Positions 1 through 5,983 of a stretch of 6,421 bases of DNA are shown here, one piece after another. Origin of the DNA: Actinomycetes bacterium (GTDB lineage: Bacteria > Actinomycetota > Actinomycetes > Propionibacteriales > Nocardioidaceae). Positions within the stretch are counted from its first letter, which is position 1, and the number at the start of each line of letters is the position of its first letter. The notes beneath the pieces are model-generated. The model ran no database searches, was not told the DNA's origin, and worked only from the letters and a program-made list of their open reading frames with translations. A program made the translations under genes and the position numbers. The stretch lies in assembly GCA_023252095.1 (NCBI GenBank), contig JAHEXN010000205.1, positions 1-6,421 on the forward strand, in the 5' to 3' direction.

Positions 1-71
1 TGCGTCAGCCCCGCCTTCAGACCCCGCTCAATCACCAACCGCTCCGGCTCGGTCAAACGAGAACCAGGCAT
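1..71 (-). CDS. IS30-family transposase, N-terminal fragment (runs off the window)
   Basis: Reading the minus strand from the ATG at 71-69 gives MPGSRLTEPERLVIERGLKA, then GLT, and then leaves the window. This is the opening of the helix-turn-helix DNA-binding domain typical of IS30-family transposases in actinobacteria (L-T-x-x-E-R, then I-x-x-G-L-x-x-G-L-T). The catalytic DDE domain would lie outside the window and cannot be judged. A strong Shine-Dalgarno sequence, GGAGG, sits 5 nt before the ATG, which supports this start. Codon choice (CCT, GGT, TCT, CGT, TTG) is unlike that of the neighbouring genes, as expected for a mobile gene. The family call rests on only 23 residues. Confidence 0.6.
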   Translation of the reverse strand, partial: MPGSRLTEPERLVIERGLKAGLT

Positions 72-79
72 CTCCACCT

Positions 80-109
80 CCGGTAGTCACAACATCTTGC
101 AACTACCGG
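80..109. repeat. 8-bp inverted repeat within the IS end
   Basis: The arms CCGGTAGT (80-87) and ACTACCGG (102-109) are perfect reverse complements separated by 14 nt. They lie just upstream of the transposase start. They could be part of the transposase-binding terminal region or a hairpin that limits transcription into the transposase. The symmetry is visible; the role is inferred. Confidence 0.5.
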
Positions 110-182
110 TTGAGACCGCCCCAACAAAGTCTCTCCTGTGTACACACAAACTCTCTCGCGAGCGGTACGGCGGTGGGGGACG

Positions 183-188
183 TAGCGT
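183..188 (+). promoter_or_regulatory. Candidate -10 element for a leaderless dehydrogenase transcript
   Basis: TAGCGT matches the actinobacterial TANNNT -10 pattern and lies at -12 to -7 relative to the A of the ATG at 195. That is the spacing expected if transcription starts on the start codon. The alternative is a leadered mRNA using the purine-rich GGTGGGGGA at 172-180, but that stands 14 nt from the ATG, which is too far for a good ribosome binding site. No convincing -35 is seen. The upstream region also holds the palindromes TGTGTACACA (137-146) and CTCGCGAG (155-162), possible operator half-sites of unknown function. Confidence 0.3.
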
Positions 189-194
189 CGGGGC

Positions 195-1301
195 ATGAAC
201 TTCCGTTCCGTCGTTCGCGGATCCGCGCTTCTCTCGGCGCTCGCGCTCGTCGTCGCGGGGTGCGGGGCGGGCGACGCCGACCCGGGTCCCACGTCCAGCG
301 CCCCCGCGGCTCCGGCCGACGGGGGTGCGGCCGTCCTGCCCGTCGGAACCCCGGAGGACGTCGCCACTGGCCTCGCCGCGCCGTGGTCGATCGCGTTCGT
401 CGGCGACACCGCGCTCATCAGCTCGCGCGACGACGGCGACGTCTGGGAGCTGGCCGACGACGGGTCGACGCGTCTCGTCGGCACGGTCGACGGCGTCGTG
501 CACCAGGGCGAGTCGGGCCTGCTCGGACTGGCGGTCGACGAGCAGGACCGCCTCTACGCGTACTCCACCGCCGCCGACGGCAACCGGGTCCAAAGGTTCG
601 AGCTGACCGGCGCACCCGGCTCCTACGGTCTCGGCACTGTCGAGACGATCCTCGACGGCATCCCCGCGGCGAGCAACCACGACGGCGGCCGCATCGCGTT
701 CGGCCCGGACAGGATGCTCTACGTCACGACCGGCGACGCCGGAGACCGTCCCGCCGCGCAGGATCCCGGCAGCCTCGCCGGCAAGATCCTCCGGCTGACT
801 CCGGACGGCGCCGCGCCGGACGACAACCCCTTCCCGGGGTCGCTCGTCTACAGCCTCGGCCACCGCAACCCGCAGGGCCTCGCCTGGGCCGCTGACGGCA
901 CGATGTTCGCCGCCGAGTTCGGCCAGGACACGTGGGACGAGCTCAACATCATCACGGCTGGCTCCAACTACGGATGGCCCACCGTGGAAGGCATCGCCGG
1001 CGACGACCAGTTCGTCGATCCCGTGCAGCAGTGGGAGCCCGACACCGCGAGCCCGAGCGGCATCGCGGTCGCCGACGGCACCGTGTTCATCGCCAACCTG
1101 CGGGGGTCGGTGCTGAGGTCGGTGCCCGTGGCCGACCCCACCACGTCGAGCGACCACTTCGCCGGCGAGCACGGTCGGCTGCGCGACGTCGTGGTCGCTC
1201 CCGACGGCGACCTGTGGTTCCTGACCAACAACACCGACGGCCGCGGCGACGCCTCGGACGGCGACGACCGGATCCTGCGCGTCAGACTCGAGCCCGCCTG
1301 A
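195..1301 (+). CDS. PQQ-dependent sugar dehydrogenase-like lipoprotein (glucose/sorbosone dehydrogenase family)
   Basis: This is a 368-aa exported lipoprotein of the soluble quinoprotein glucose dehydrogenase/aldose sugar dehydrogenase (GSDH) family. It probably oxidises aldoses to lactones using PQQ on the outer face of the membrane. The N-terminus is a lipoprotein signal: basic residues R4 and R8, a hydrophobic stretch to V20, and lipobox V-A-G-C with the lipidated cysteine at 23. A low-complexity Ala/Pro/Gly linker follows to about residue 45, then a six-bladed beta-propeller. Family landmarks are APWSIAF (62-68), GESGLLGLAV (105-114), NHDGGRIAFGPD (161-172) with H162 at the position of the catalytic base, LGHRNPQGLAW (221-231), and GRLRDVVVAPDGDLW (327-341), where arginines contact PQQ in characterised members. 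The length suits the family. Substrate and true cofactor use cannot be read from sequence. No PQQ synthesis genes are in view. The gene ends 2 bp from a convergent gene. Confidence 0.88.
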   Translation: MNFRSVVRGSALLSALALVVAGCGAGDADPGPTSSAPAAPADGGAAVLPVGTPEDVATGLAAPWSIAFVGDTALISSRDDGDVWELADDGSTRLVGTVDGVVHQGESGLLGLAVDEQDRLYAYSTAADGNRVQRFELTGAPGSYGLGTVETILDGIPAASNHDGGRIAFGPDRMLYVTTGDAGDRPAAQDPGSLAGKILRLTPDGAAPDDNPFPGSLVYSLGHRNPQGLAWAADGTMFAAEFGQDTWDELNIITAGSNYGWPTVEGIAGDDQFVDPVQQWEPDTASPSGIAVADGTVFIANLRGSVLRSVPVADPTTSSDHFAGEHGRLRDVVVAPDGDLWFLTNNTDGRGDASDGDDRILRVRLEPA

Positions 1302-1303
1302 CC

Positions 1304-2446
1304 TCAGCGGGAGAGGTGCCGGGCGATGACCATGCGCTGGATCTGGTTGGTGCCCTCGAAGATCTGCATGACCTTGGTCTCCCGCATGTAGCGCTCGACG
1401 GGGAAGTCCTTGGTGTAGCCAGCACCGCCGAGCACCTGGACCGCGTCGGTCGTGACCTTCATGGCGTTGTCGGTCGCGACGAGCTTCGCGACCGAGGCCT
1501 GGCGGCCGTACGGGCGACCCGCGTCCTTGAGCCGCGCCGCGTGCAGGTACGTGGCCCGCGCCGACTCGACGGCCGCCGCCATGTCGGCCAGCAGGAAGCC
1601 GAGGCCCTGGTGGTCGATGATCGCATTGCCGAATGCCTCGCGCCCCTTGGCGTAGGCGATCGCCGCGTCGAGCGCGCCCTGCGCGACACCCGTCGCGACG
1701 GCGGCGATGCCGAGGCGACCGGCGTCGAGCCCGGCCAGCGCGATCGGCAGGCCCTGACCCTCCTCGCCCAGACGCCGCTCGGCCGGGACGCGCACCCCGT
1801 CGAGCAGCATCGTCGCGGTCGTCGAGCTCATCAGGCCCATCTTCTGCTCGGGCACGTCGGCCGAGAGTCCCTCGGCGTCGGCCGGCACCAGGAAGCAGGA
1901 GATGCCCTTGCCGCCGTCGTCGCTCGTGCGGGCCATGACCTTGTAGAAGTCGGCCTGACCACCGTGGGTCGTCCAGGCCTTGGCGCCGGTGATCACGTAG
2001 TCGTCGCCGTCGCGCACGGCCTTGGTGCGCATCGCCGCGGGGTCGGACCCCGCGTGCGCCTCCGACAAGCAGTACGCCCCGAGCTGGTCGCCGGCGAGCA
2101 TCTCCGGGAGCCACCGCTCCTTCTGCTCGGGCGTGCCCTTCTCGAACAGGCCGAAGCAGCTCAGCGCGTGCACGCTGACGCCCACCCCGACGGCCGCCCA
2201 GGCGGAGGCGATCTCCTCGACGACCTGGAGGTAGACCTCGTATGGCTGGCCGCTGCCCCCGACCTCCTCCGGGTAGGGCAGGCCGAGCAGCCCGGCGCGG
2301 CCCAGCGTGCGGAAGACCTCGCGCGGGAACCGGGCCTCACGGTCGTGCTCGTCGACGATCGGACGGAGCTCCTTGTCGACGATCGACCGGGTCAGGTCGA
2401 TCAGGTCGGTGGACTCCTCGGTCGGCATCAGGCGCTCAGCGGGCAT
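1304..2446 (-). CDS. Acyl-CoA dehydrogenase
   Basis: This is a 380-aa FAD-dependent acyl-CoA dehydrogenase. It catalyses alpha,beta-desaturation of acyl-CoA in fatty-acid or branched-chain amino-acid degradation and passes electrons to ETF. The N-terminal helical domain covers about residues 10-120. The beta domain has YCLSEAHAGSD (125-135), the family's FAD/substrate signature, and GAKAWTTHGG (154-163). The C-terminal helical domain has FGNAIIDHQG (272-281), QVLGGAGYTKDFPVERYMRE (337-356) and FEGTNQIQ (363-370). E364 is at the catalytic base position used by medium- and short-chain enzymes. Start choice: the frame is open to 2542, but ATG at 2446 has AGAGGA 9 nt upstream and gives a normal family N-terminus; ATG at 2428 is a second option. 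Chain-length specificity cannot be assigned. The gene is divergent from a TetR gene whose operator-like palindrome overlaps this promoter, so repression by that protein, relieved by an acyl-CoA, is likely. Confidence 0.93.
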   Translation of the reverse strand: MPAERLMPTEESTDLIDLTRSIVDKELRPIVDEHDREARFPREVFRTLGRAGLLGLPYPEEVGGSGQPYEVYLQVVEEIASAWAAVGVGVSVHALSCFGLFEKGTPEQKERWLPEMLAGDQLGAYCLSEAHAGSDPAAMRTKAVRDGDDYVITGAKAWTTHGGQADFYKVMARTSDDGGKGISCFLVPADAEGLSADVPEQKMGLMSSTTATMLLDGVRVPAERRLGEEGQGLPIALAGLDAGRLGIAAVATGVAQGALDAAIAYAKGREAFGNAIIDHQGLGFLLADMAAAVESARATYLHAARLKDAGRPYGRQASVAKLVATDNAMKVTTDAVQVLGGAGYTKDFPVERYMRETKVMQIFEGTNQIQRMVIARHLSR

Positions 2447-2476
2447 CGCGGATGGTCCTCTCGGGCATGGCGGTCG

Positions 2477-2518
2477 TGTACTCACAACTGTACTGCAGAC
2501 TTGATATGAGTACAGTTG
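2477..2518. promoter_or_regulatory. Divergent operator/promoter between acyl-CoA dehydrogenase and TetR genes
   Basis: A perfect 10-bp inverted repeat, CAACTGTACT (2485-2494) and AGTACAGTTG (2509-2518), is separated by 14 nt. A second pair, TGTACTCA (2477-2484) and TGAGTACA (2507-2514), overlaps it, so three GTAC-centred half-sites occur in 42 bp. Each arm of the main repeat contains TACAGT in the outward direction: plus strand 2511-2516, and minus strand 2492-2487. The plus-strand copy is at -12 to -7 of the TetR ATG, consistent with a leaderless transcript. The minus-strand copy would start transcription near 2480, giving a leader of about 34 nt with a good ribosome binding site. A dimeric or double-dimeric TetR bound here would block both promoters. 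The symmetry is seen; binding is inferred. Confidence 0.65.
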
Positions 2519-2522
2519 CCCC

Positions 2523-3098
2523 ATGGTCACCGCTCCCCGCACCCGCCGCGACGAGGTGCTCGACGGACTCGTCGCGATGTTCCTCGCCGACGGGTTCCTC
2601 GACCTGGGCCTCGACGAGATCGCCGCCCGTCTGCACTGCTCGAAGTCGACGCTCTACGCCGTCGCACCGAGCAAGGAGCAGCTCATCACCACCGTGACGC
2701 GGGAGTTCTTCCGCCGCTCGACCGACCAGGTCGAGCAGCGACTCGCCGCCGAGCCGGACCCGCGACGCCGCATCCGCGCCTACCTCGACGCGATCGCCGA
2801 GGCCCTCGCGCCCGCGTCGCCCGCGTTCTACGCCGACGTCAACGACTTCGCCCCCGCGCGGGAGGTCTACCGCCGCAACACGGCGATCGCCGCGCGCCGG
2901 GTCCAGGAACTCGTGACCGAGGCGAAGGGTCCGGACGGCGCGGTCGACGCGACCTTCGTCGGCGCCGTCGCCGCCGCCGTGATGTCGAGCATCCAGTCCG
3001 GCGAGATGGAGGCCACGACCTCCCTCGGCGACGCCACGGCGTACCGCCTCCTCGCCGACCTCATCGACGCCTCCGTCGCGCGCAGCTCCGCCCCTTGA
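2523..3098 (+). CDS. TetR-family transcriptional regulator
   Basis: This is a 191-aa one-component regulator of TetR size and layout. The DNA-binding domain occupies about residues 5-55, with the helix-turn-helix LDEIAARLHCSKSTLYAVAP (30-49) followed by SKEQL (50-54). That is the usual end of the TetR N-terminal domain, though YAVAP replaces the more common YHYF. Residues 60-185 form the helical, variable ligand-binding and dimerisation domain. No Shine-Dalgarno precedes the ATG (AGTTGCCCC lies just upstream), while a TANNNT box lies 6 nt before it, so the mRNA is probably leaderless. The divergent acyl-CoA dehydrogenase and the palindrome between them suggest autorepression and control of that enzyme, with an acyl-CoA or related metabolite as inducer. 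The ligand is unknown from sequence. Confidence 0.9.
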   Translation: MVTAPRTRRDEVLDGLVAMFLADGFLDLGLDEIAARLHCSKSTLYAVAPSKEQLITTVTREFFRRSTDQVEQRLAAEPDPRRRIRAYLDAIAEALAPASPAFYADVNDFAPAREVYRRNTAIAARRVQELVTEAKGPDGAVDATFVGAVAAAVMSSIQSGEMEATTSLGDATAYRLLADLIDASVARSSAP

Positions 3099-3148
3099 GG
3101 TGCGGCGCGCGGCTCCTTCGTCGCCGCTCCACCGGTTCGTTCCTCACC

Positions 3149-3172
3149 GGTGCCGGGCTTCGCCCAGGCGCC
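3149..3172. terminator. Candidate bidirectional terminator hairpin between convergent genes
   Basis: The gap between the TetR stop (3098) and the hydrolase stop (3222) contains a hairpin. Its stem is GGTGCCGGGC (3149-3158) with GCCC-A-GGCGCC (3162-3172), closed by a TTC triloop. That is ten pairs including one G-T, with one bulged A at 3166. The position suits transcription ending from both sides. No T-tract follows on either strand, so it is not a canonical intrinsic terminator; many actinobacterial terminators lack one. Confidence 0.4.
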
Positions 3173-3221
3173 TGCCTCGCTCCGCTCGGCCCACGGACCG
3201 GTCGACAGCGGGGGCGCTCCG

Positions 3222-4028
3222 TCAGTCGGTGACGCGGGCGGCGAGGCGGCGGACGATGGCGGCGGTCTCGGCCGGACGCTCCCACCAGAACAGGTGCCCG
3301 ACGCCGGGCCAGAGGTGGAGCTCGCCACCCGGAACCAGCTCGGCGAGCCGCTCACCCTCGGCGGCCAGGATCATCTGGTCCTCCTCGCCGTGCACCACCG
3401 CGACCGGCAGGTGCAGGCCGCCGAGCCGCACCGACGCGTCGTGCTCGAGGCACGCGACCGACTGCTGGACGACGACGGGGAACGGCACGCGTCGTGAGAG
3501 CGAGGTCTCCCGGAACCGGTCGAGCTCGCCGGGGCGTGCGGCGAACTCCGCCGAGACGTTGACCTCGAAGCCGACCCGCGTCGCGTGCTCGGGGTCGCGG
3601 GTGCCGATCGCCTCGACCATCCGGGCGGGCCCCGGCGCGTCGAAGGCGCCGGGCCCACCCGGGGTCGTGCAGCCGAACGTCACGCTGCGGACGCGGCCGG
3701 GAGCGCGGAGGGCCAGCTCCTGCGCGACCATGCCGCCCATCGAGATGCCCATGACGTGGGCCGAGTCGCGCCCCAGCGCCGTCAGGAGCCCGGCGGCGTC
3801 ATCGGCCAGGTCGACGATCGAGAACGGGTCCTCGGCCCGGGCGCTCTCGCCGATGCCGCGGTGGTCGTAGGTCACGACCTCGAAGTCGCGCGCGAGCTCG
3901 TCGACCAGCGCCGAGCCCCACATGCCGCCGTGGCCGGACATCCCCTGGATCAGCAGGAGGGTCTCGCCCTCGCCCACCGTCTCCACGGCGAGGCTCGTGC
4001 CGGTCCCGGTCTCGACGATCTCCTGCAT
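3222..4028 (-). CDS. Alpha/beta-hydrolase fold protein
   Basis: This is a 268-aa cytoplasmic alpha/beta hydrolase, close in length and layout to 3-oxoadipate enol-lactonase-like and related esterase/lactonase proteins; the substrate is unknown. Residues 23-33 (TLLLIQGMSGH) form the strand and oxyanion-hole loop, with QG in place of the usual HG. YDHRGIGESA (54-63) is the typical following motif. The nucleophile elbow is G-I-S-M-G-G with S96. The probable acid is D217 in HGEEDQM, and the catalytic histidine is H245 in GVGHLFWWERP, so the triad looks complete. The frame is open to an ATG at 4076, but ATG 4028 is preferred: GGGAGG lies 4 nt upstream and the added 16 residues look non-coding. It sits 59 bp downstream of the broken wrbA and may share its transcript. 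A 10-bp palindrome, GTCGATCGAC (4055-4064), lies in that gap. Confidence 0.85.
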   Translation of the reverse strand: MQEIVETGTGTSLAVETVGEGETLLLIQGMSGHGGMWGSALVDELARDFEVVTYDHRGIGESARAEDPFSIVDLADDAAGLLTALGRDSAHVMGISMGGMVAQELALRAPGRVRSVTFGCTTPGGPGAFDAPGPARMVEAIGTRDPEHATRVGFEVNVSAEFAARPGELDRFRETSLSRRVPFPVVVQQSVACLEHDASVRLGGLHLPVAVVHGEEDQMILAAEGERLAELVPGGELHLWPGVGHLFWWERPAETAAIVRRLAARVTD

Positions 4029-4087
4029 GCTGCCTCCCGGCTCGCGACGTGTAGGTCGATCGACAGTCTCGCGCACGTGGCCCCGGG

Positions 4088-4684
4088 TCAGGCGATCAAT
4101 TTCTCCGCGACGCCGATCGCGCGGGTCACGAGGTGGTCGAGCGCGTCGCGGTCGGTGTCGTCGAGCTGTGACGACTCGCCCGTGACCTTGCTCGCGCCGT
4201 ACGGGTTGCCGTCGGCGAACTTCAGCGGATCGGTGTAGCCGGGCGCGACGATGATGCCGCCGAGGTGCGAGAACAGCGTGTGGAACGCGAGCAGTGTCGT
4301 CTCCTGGCCGCCGTGCTTGGTCTGCGTGGACGTGAACGCGGTGTAGACCTTGTCGGCCAGCTTGCCCTCTGACCAGTACGGGCCGAGCGTGTCGATGAAG
4401 CCCTGGAACTGGCTCGTGACCTGGCCGAAGCGGGTCGGCGAGCCCATGACCACGACGTCGGCCCAGGCGATGTCGTCGGGCGAGGCGACCGGGCGGTCGG
4501 CGATCTCGTCGAGGTGCGCCTTCCAGGCTTCCTGCGACTCGTAGGCCTCGGCCGGGGCGGTCTCGCGCACGTGGCGGAGGCGCACCTCGGCGCCTTGCTT
4601 CTCTGCGGTCTAGGCGAGGCGCTCGGCCATCGCGTGCGTGGAGCCGTAGGAGGAGTAGTAGATGATCGCGACCTTGACGGTGAT
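4088..4684 (-). pseudogene. wrbA: WrbA-type NAD(P)H:quinone oxidoreductase, interrupted by a stop codon
   Basis: Reading 4684 to 4088 on the minus strand gives 198 residues, the normal WrbA length: a flavodoxin-fold FMN enzyme that reduces quinones by two electrons. Codon 25 (4612-4610) is TAG. Before it, VKVAIIYYSSYGSTHAMAER is the first beta strand plus FMN phosphate-binding loop. After it, the protein continues without a frame change: AEKQGAEVRLRHVRE, GSPTRFG (81-87), HGGQETT (124-130) and GNPYGAS (159-165), all WrbA signatures. There is also no standard start. The codon where the family methionine belongs is ATC (4684-4682), with AGGAG correctly placed about 7 nt upstream, and no ATG, GTG or TTG lies between it and an upstream TGA (4711-4709). 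Internal starts such as GTG at 4585 would make a product without the FMN loop. This is a genuine recent pseudogene, or two sequence errors. The rest of the frame looks conserved. Confidence 0.85.
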
Positions 4685-4770
4685 GGGCGTCTCCTGTCTG
4701 GGTGAGGGTCAGGTGCTCAGACGGTCACGTCCACCGTCGCACGGGACCGGTGACGCCGCAGACCGGAGCG

Positions 4771-5655
4771 TCAGGCGACGGCGTCGAGGCGCGCGATCTC
4801 GTCGGGGGTGAGCGTCAGGCTCGCGGCGGCGACCGAGTCGAGGATGCTCTCGGGGCGCGACGAGCCCGGGATGGGGATGACGGTGGGCGACAGCGCGAGC
4901 TCCCAGGCGAGCGCGACCTGCTGCGGGCTGACGCCCCGCTCGTGCGCGATCGCGGCGTTCTCGGCGTAGTGGTCGCCCAGCTCTGCGGCGCTGCCGATGC
5001 CGCCGAGCGGGCTCCACGGCAGGAACGCGATGCCGAGCTCGGCGCACAGCTCGAGCTCGACGCGGCTCGACCGGAACGCGGGCGAGAACTGGTTCTGCAC
5101 CGAGGCGAGGCGGCCGTCGAGCAGCGTCTGGGCGAGGCGGATCTGGTCGAGGTCGGCGTTGGAGATGCCGGCCTGGCGGATCACGCCCTCGTCGAGAAGG
5201 TCGCGCAGGGCGCCGATCGTCTCCTCGTAGGGGACGGCCGGGTCGGGTCGGTGGTGCTGGTAGAGCCCGATCGACTCGACGCCGAGCCGCTGAGCGGACG
5301 CCTTGGCGGCACGTTTCAGGTACGCAGGGCTGCCGTCGAGCGGCCAGTCGCCCGACTCGGTACGCGTGTGCCCGCCCTTGGTCGCGACCAGGACCGCGCT
5401 CGCGTCGCCGCCCCACGTCCGGAGCGCCTTGGCGACGAGAGCCTCGTTGTGACCGAACTCGTCGTGCCCGACGTCAGCCGTGGCGCGGCAGTACGCATCG
5501 GCGGTGTCGATCAGCGTCACTCCGGCGTCGAGGGCGGCGTGGATCGTGCGGATCGACCGGTCCTCGTCGGGACGACCGTCGACCGACATCGGCATGCCGC
5601 CGAGGCCGATCGCCGAGACCTGGACGTCGCCGATCGAGCGCTGGGGCAAGGACAT
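4771..5655 (-). CDS. Aldo/keto reductase
   Basis: This is a 294-aa NADP(H)-dependent aldo/keto reductase with a TIM-barrel fold, cytosolic, reducing aldehydes or ketones to alcohols. The tetrad is complete: D50 in TLIDTADAY, Y55, K93 in LVATKGG, and the catalytic His in YQHHRPDP (most likely H135). RQAGISN (160-166) and the cofactor-binding loop IPIPGSSRPESI (260-271) are typical of bacterial members that resemble general stress and oxidoreductase proteins. The frame is open to 5898, but the family begins with the short lead MSLPQRSIGDVQVSAIGLGG, which places the start at ATG 5655. GGAAG lies about 10 nt upstream. The downstream neighbour on the same strand is the broken wrbA, 86 bp away, so the two redox genes may be co-transcribed. 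Substrate not assignable. Confidence 0.9.
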   Translation of the reverse strand: MSLPQRSIGDVQVSAIGLGGMPMSVDGRPDEDRSIRTIHAALDAGVTLIDTADAYCRATADVGHDEFGHNEALVAKALRTWGGDASAVLVATKGGHTRTESGDWPLDGSPAYLKRAAKASAQRLGVESIGLYQHHRPDPAVPYEETIGALRDLLDEGVIRQAGISNADLDQIRLAQTLLDGRLASVQNQFSPAFRSSRVELELCAELGIAFLPWSPLGGIGSAAELGDHYAENAAIAHERGVSPQQVALAWELALSPTVIPIPGSSRPESILDSVAAASLTLTPDEIARLDAVA

Positions 5656-5779
5656 GAGGCACCGACTTCCGTGAGACGCGGGGTCGGCCTCCGGCGATCG
5701 CCGGGCCGTCCTCGAGAACTCCCTCGACGCTACCGCTGCGCCGCAATCACGCGAGCGGGCGAAGCCCACCCCGTGTCCC

Positions 5780-5798
5780 CCTACGACTTCGTCGTGGG
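5780..5798. other. Hairpin in the intergenic region
   Basis: CCTACGAC (5780-5787) and GTCGTGGG (5791-5798) form an eight-pair stem with one G-T pair around a TTC triloop. It lies 125-143 bp upstream of the aldo/keto reductase start, on the side away from any gene end. It could be a leader structure, part of a small RNA, or part of a dispersed repeat. No T-tract follows it on either strand, so it is not a clear terminator. Confidence 0.4.
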
Positions 5799-5865
5799 AG
5801 GTGCCCCCAGTGCGAAGAGGAACGAGGATCCTCGAAAGGGGTACCGCGACCCACATCATGATCGC

Positions 5866-5910
5866 GGTTTCGAGGCTCGCGCCGCAGGCGGCACTCACAC
5901 CTCAACCACC
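5866..5910. repeat. Likely dispersed intergenic palindromic repeat
   Basis: GGTTTCGAGG (5866-5875) pairs with CCTCAACC (5900-5907) except for a two-base bulge. An inner hairpin, GCCGC-AG-GCGGC (5881-5892), sits within the loop. The outer text (GGTTTCGAGGCTCGC, then CACCTCAACCACC) resembles short intergenic elements I recall as frequent in Nocardioidaceae genomes. That recollection is not checked, and only one copy is present here. The nested symmetry itself is visible. Confidence 0.45.
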
Positions 5911-5983
5911 GGGGGTGGACGGGGCGACGCGCGTCACGGCGTGCGGGGGTGCGCCGGGTTGGTCCGGCCCCGATGCTTGAGGC

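Larger units (their letters stand above)
1..120 (-). mobile_element. Edge of an IS30-family insertion sequence (partial)
   Basis: This is the upstream end of an insertion sequence whose body lies to the left of the window. It contains the first codons of a transposase on the minus strand (1-71). It also has an 8-bp perfect inverted repeat, CCGGTAGT at 80-87 and ACTACCGG at 102-109, with a 14-nt loop. The sequence up to about 120 (GGTTGAGACCGCC at 108-120) probably includes the terminal inverted repeat. The exact boundary is uncertain because neither the other end nor the target duplication can be seen. The lower-GC, T-rich codons of the transposase start contrast with the strongly GC-biased genes that follow. 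Confidence 0.65.
5656..5983. other. Gene-free divergent intergenic region
   Basis: This 328-bp stretch separates the aldo/keto reductase from malQ and must carry both promoters. I find no convincing coding sequence: the frames that cross it are extensions of neighbours without family similarity. It contains GGGC-GAA-GCCC near 5755-5766 and a hairpin at 5780-5798. It also has the 12-bp palindrome CGAGGATCCTCG (5823-5834), the 8-bp palindrome ATCATGAT (5855-5862), and a repeat-like element at 5866-5910. No tRNA or recognisable riboswitch was seen, and no clear -35/-10 pair could be picked for either gene. Confidence 0.6.

Noticed and set aside
87..2114. A 675-codon minus-strand open frame across the dehydrogenase and acyl-CoA dehydrogenase genes
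   Set aside because: It overlaps two well-supported genes in other frames and has low-complexity, Arg-rich composition typical of spurious GC-rich frames.
932..2509. A 525-codon plus-strand open frame running through the acyl-CoA dehydrogenase gene
   Set aside because: Its translation is Arg/Gly/Ala-rich without family similarity; it is the antisense shadow of a clear acyl-CoA dehydrogenase in high-GC DNA.
3099..3221. A small gene in the gap after the TetR gene
   Set aside because: No start with a ribosome binding site and no recognisable protein; the gap is best explained by the hairpin at 3149-3172.
4029..4076. A 16-residue extension of the alpha/beta hydrolase to ATG 4076
   Set aside because: The GGGAGG ribosome binding site lies inside the extension and fits ATG 4028.
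4088..4585. A shortened but functional WrbA starting at GTG 4585
   Set aside because: It would lack the first beta strand and FMN phosphate-binding loop, and the upstream sequence is clearly WrbA in the same frame.
5656..5898. An 81-residue N-terminal extension of the aldo/keto reductase
   Set aside because: The extension crosses repeat-like intergenic sequence and the family start fits ATG 5655 with a ribosome binding site.
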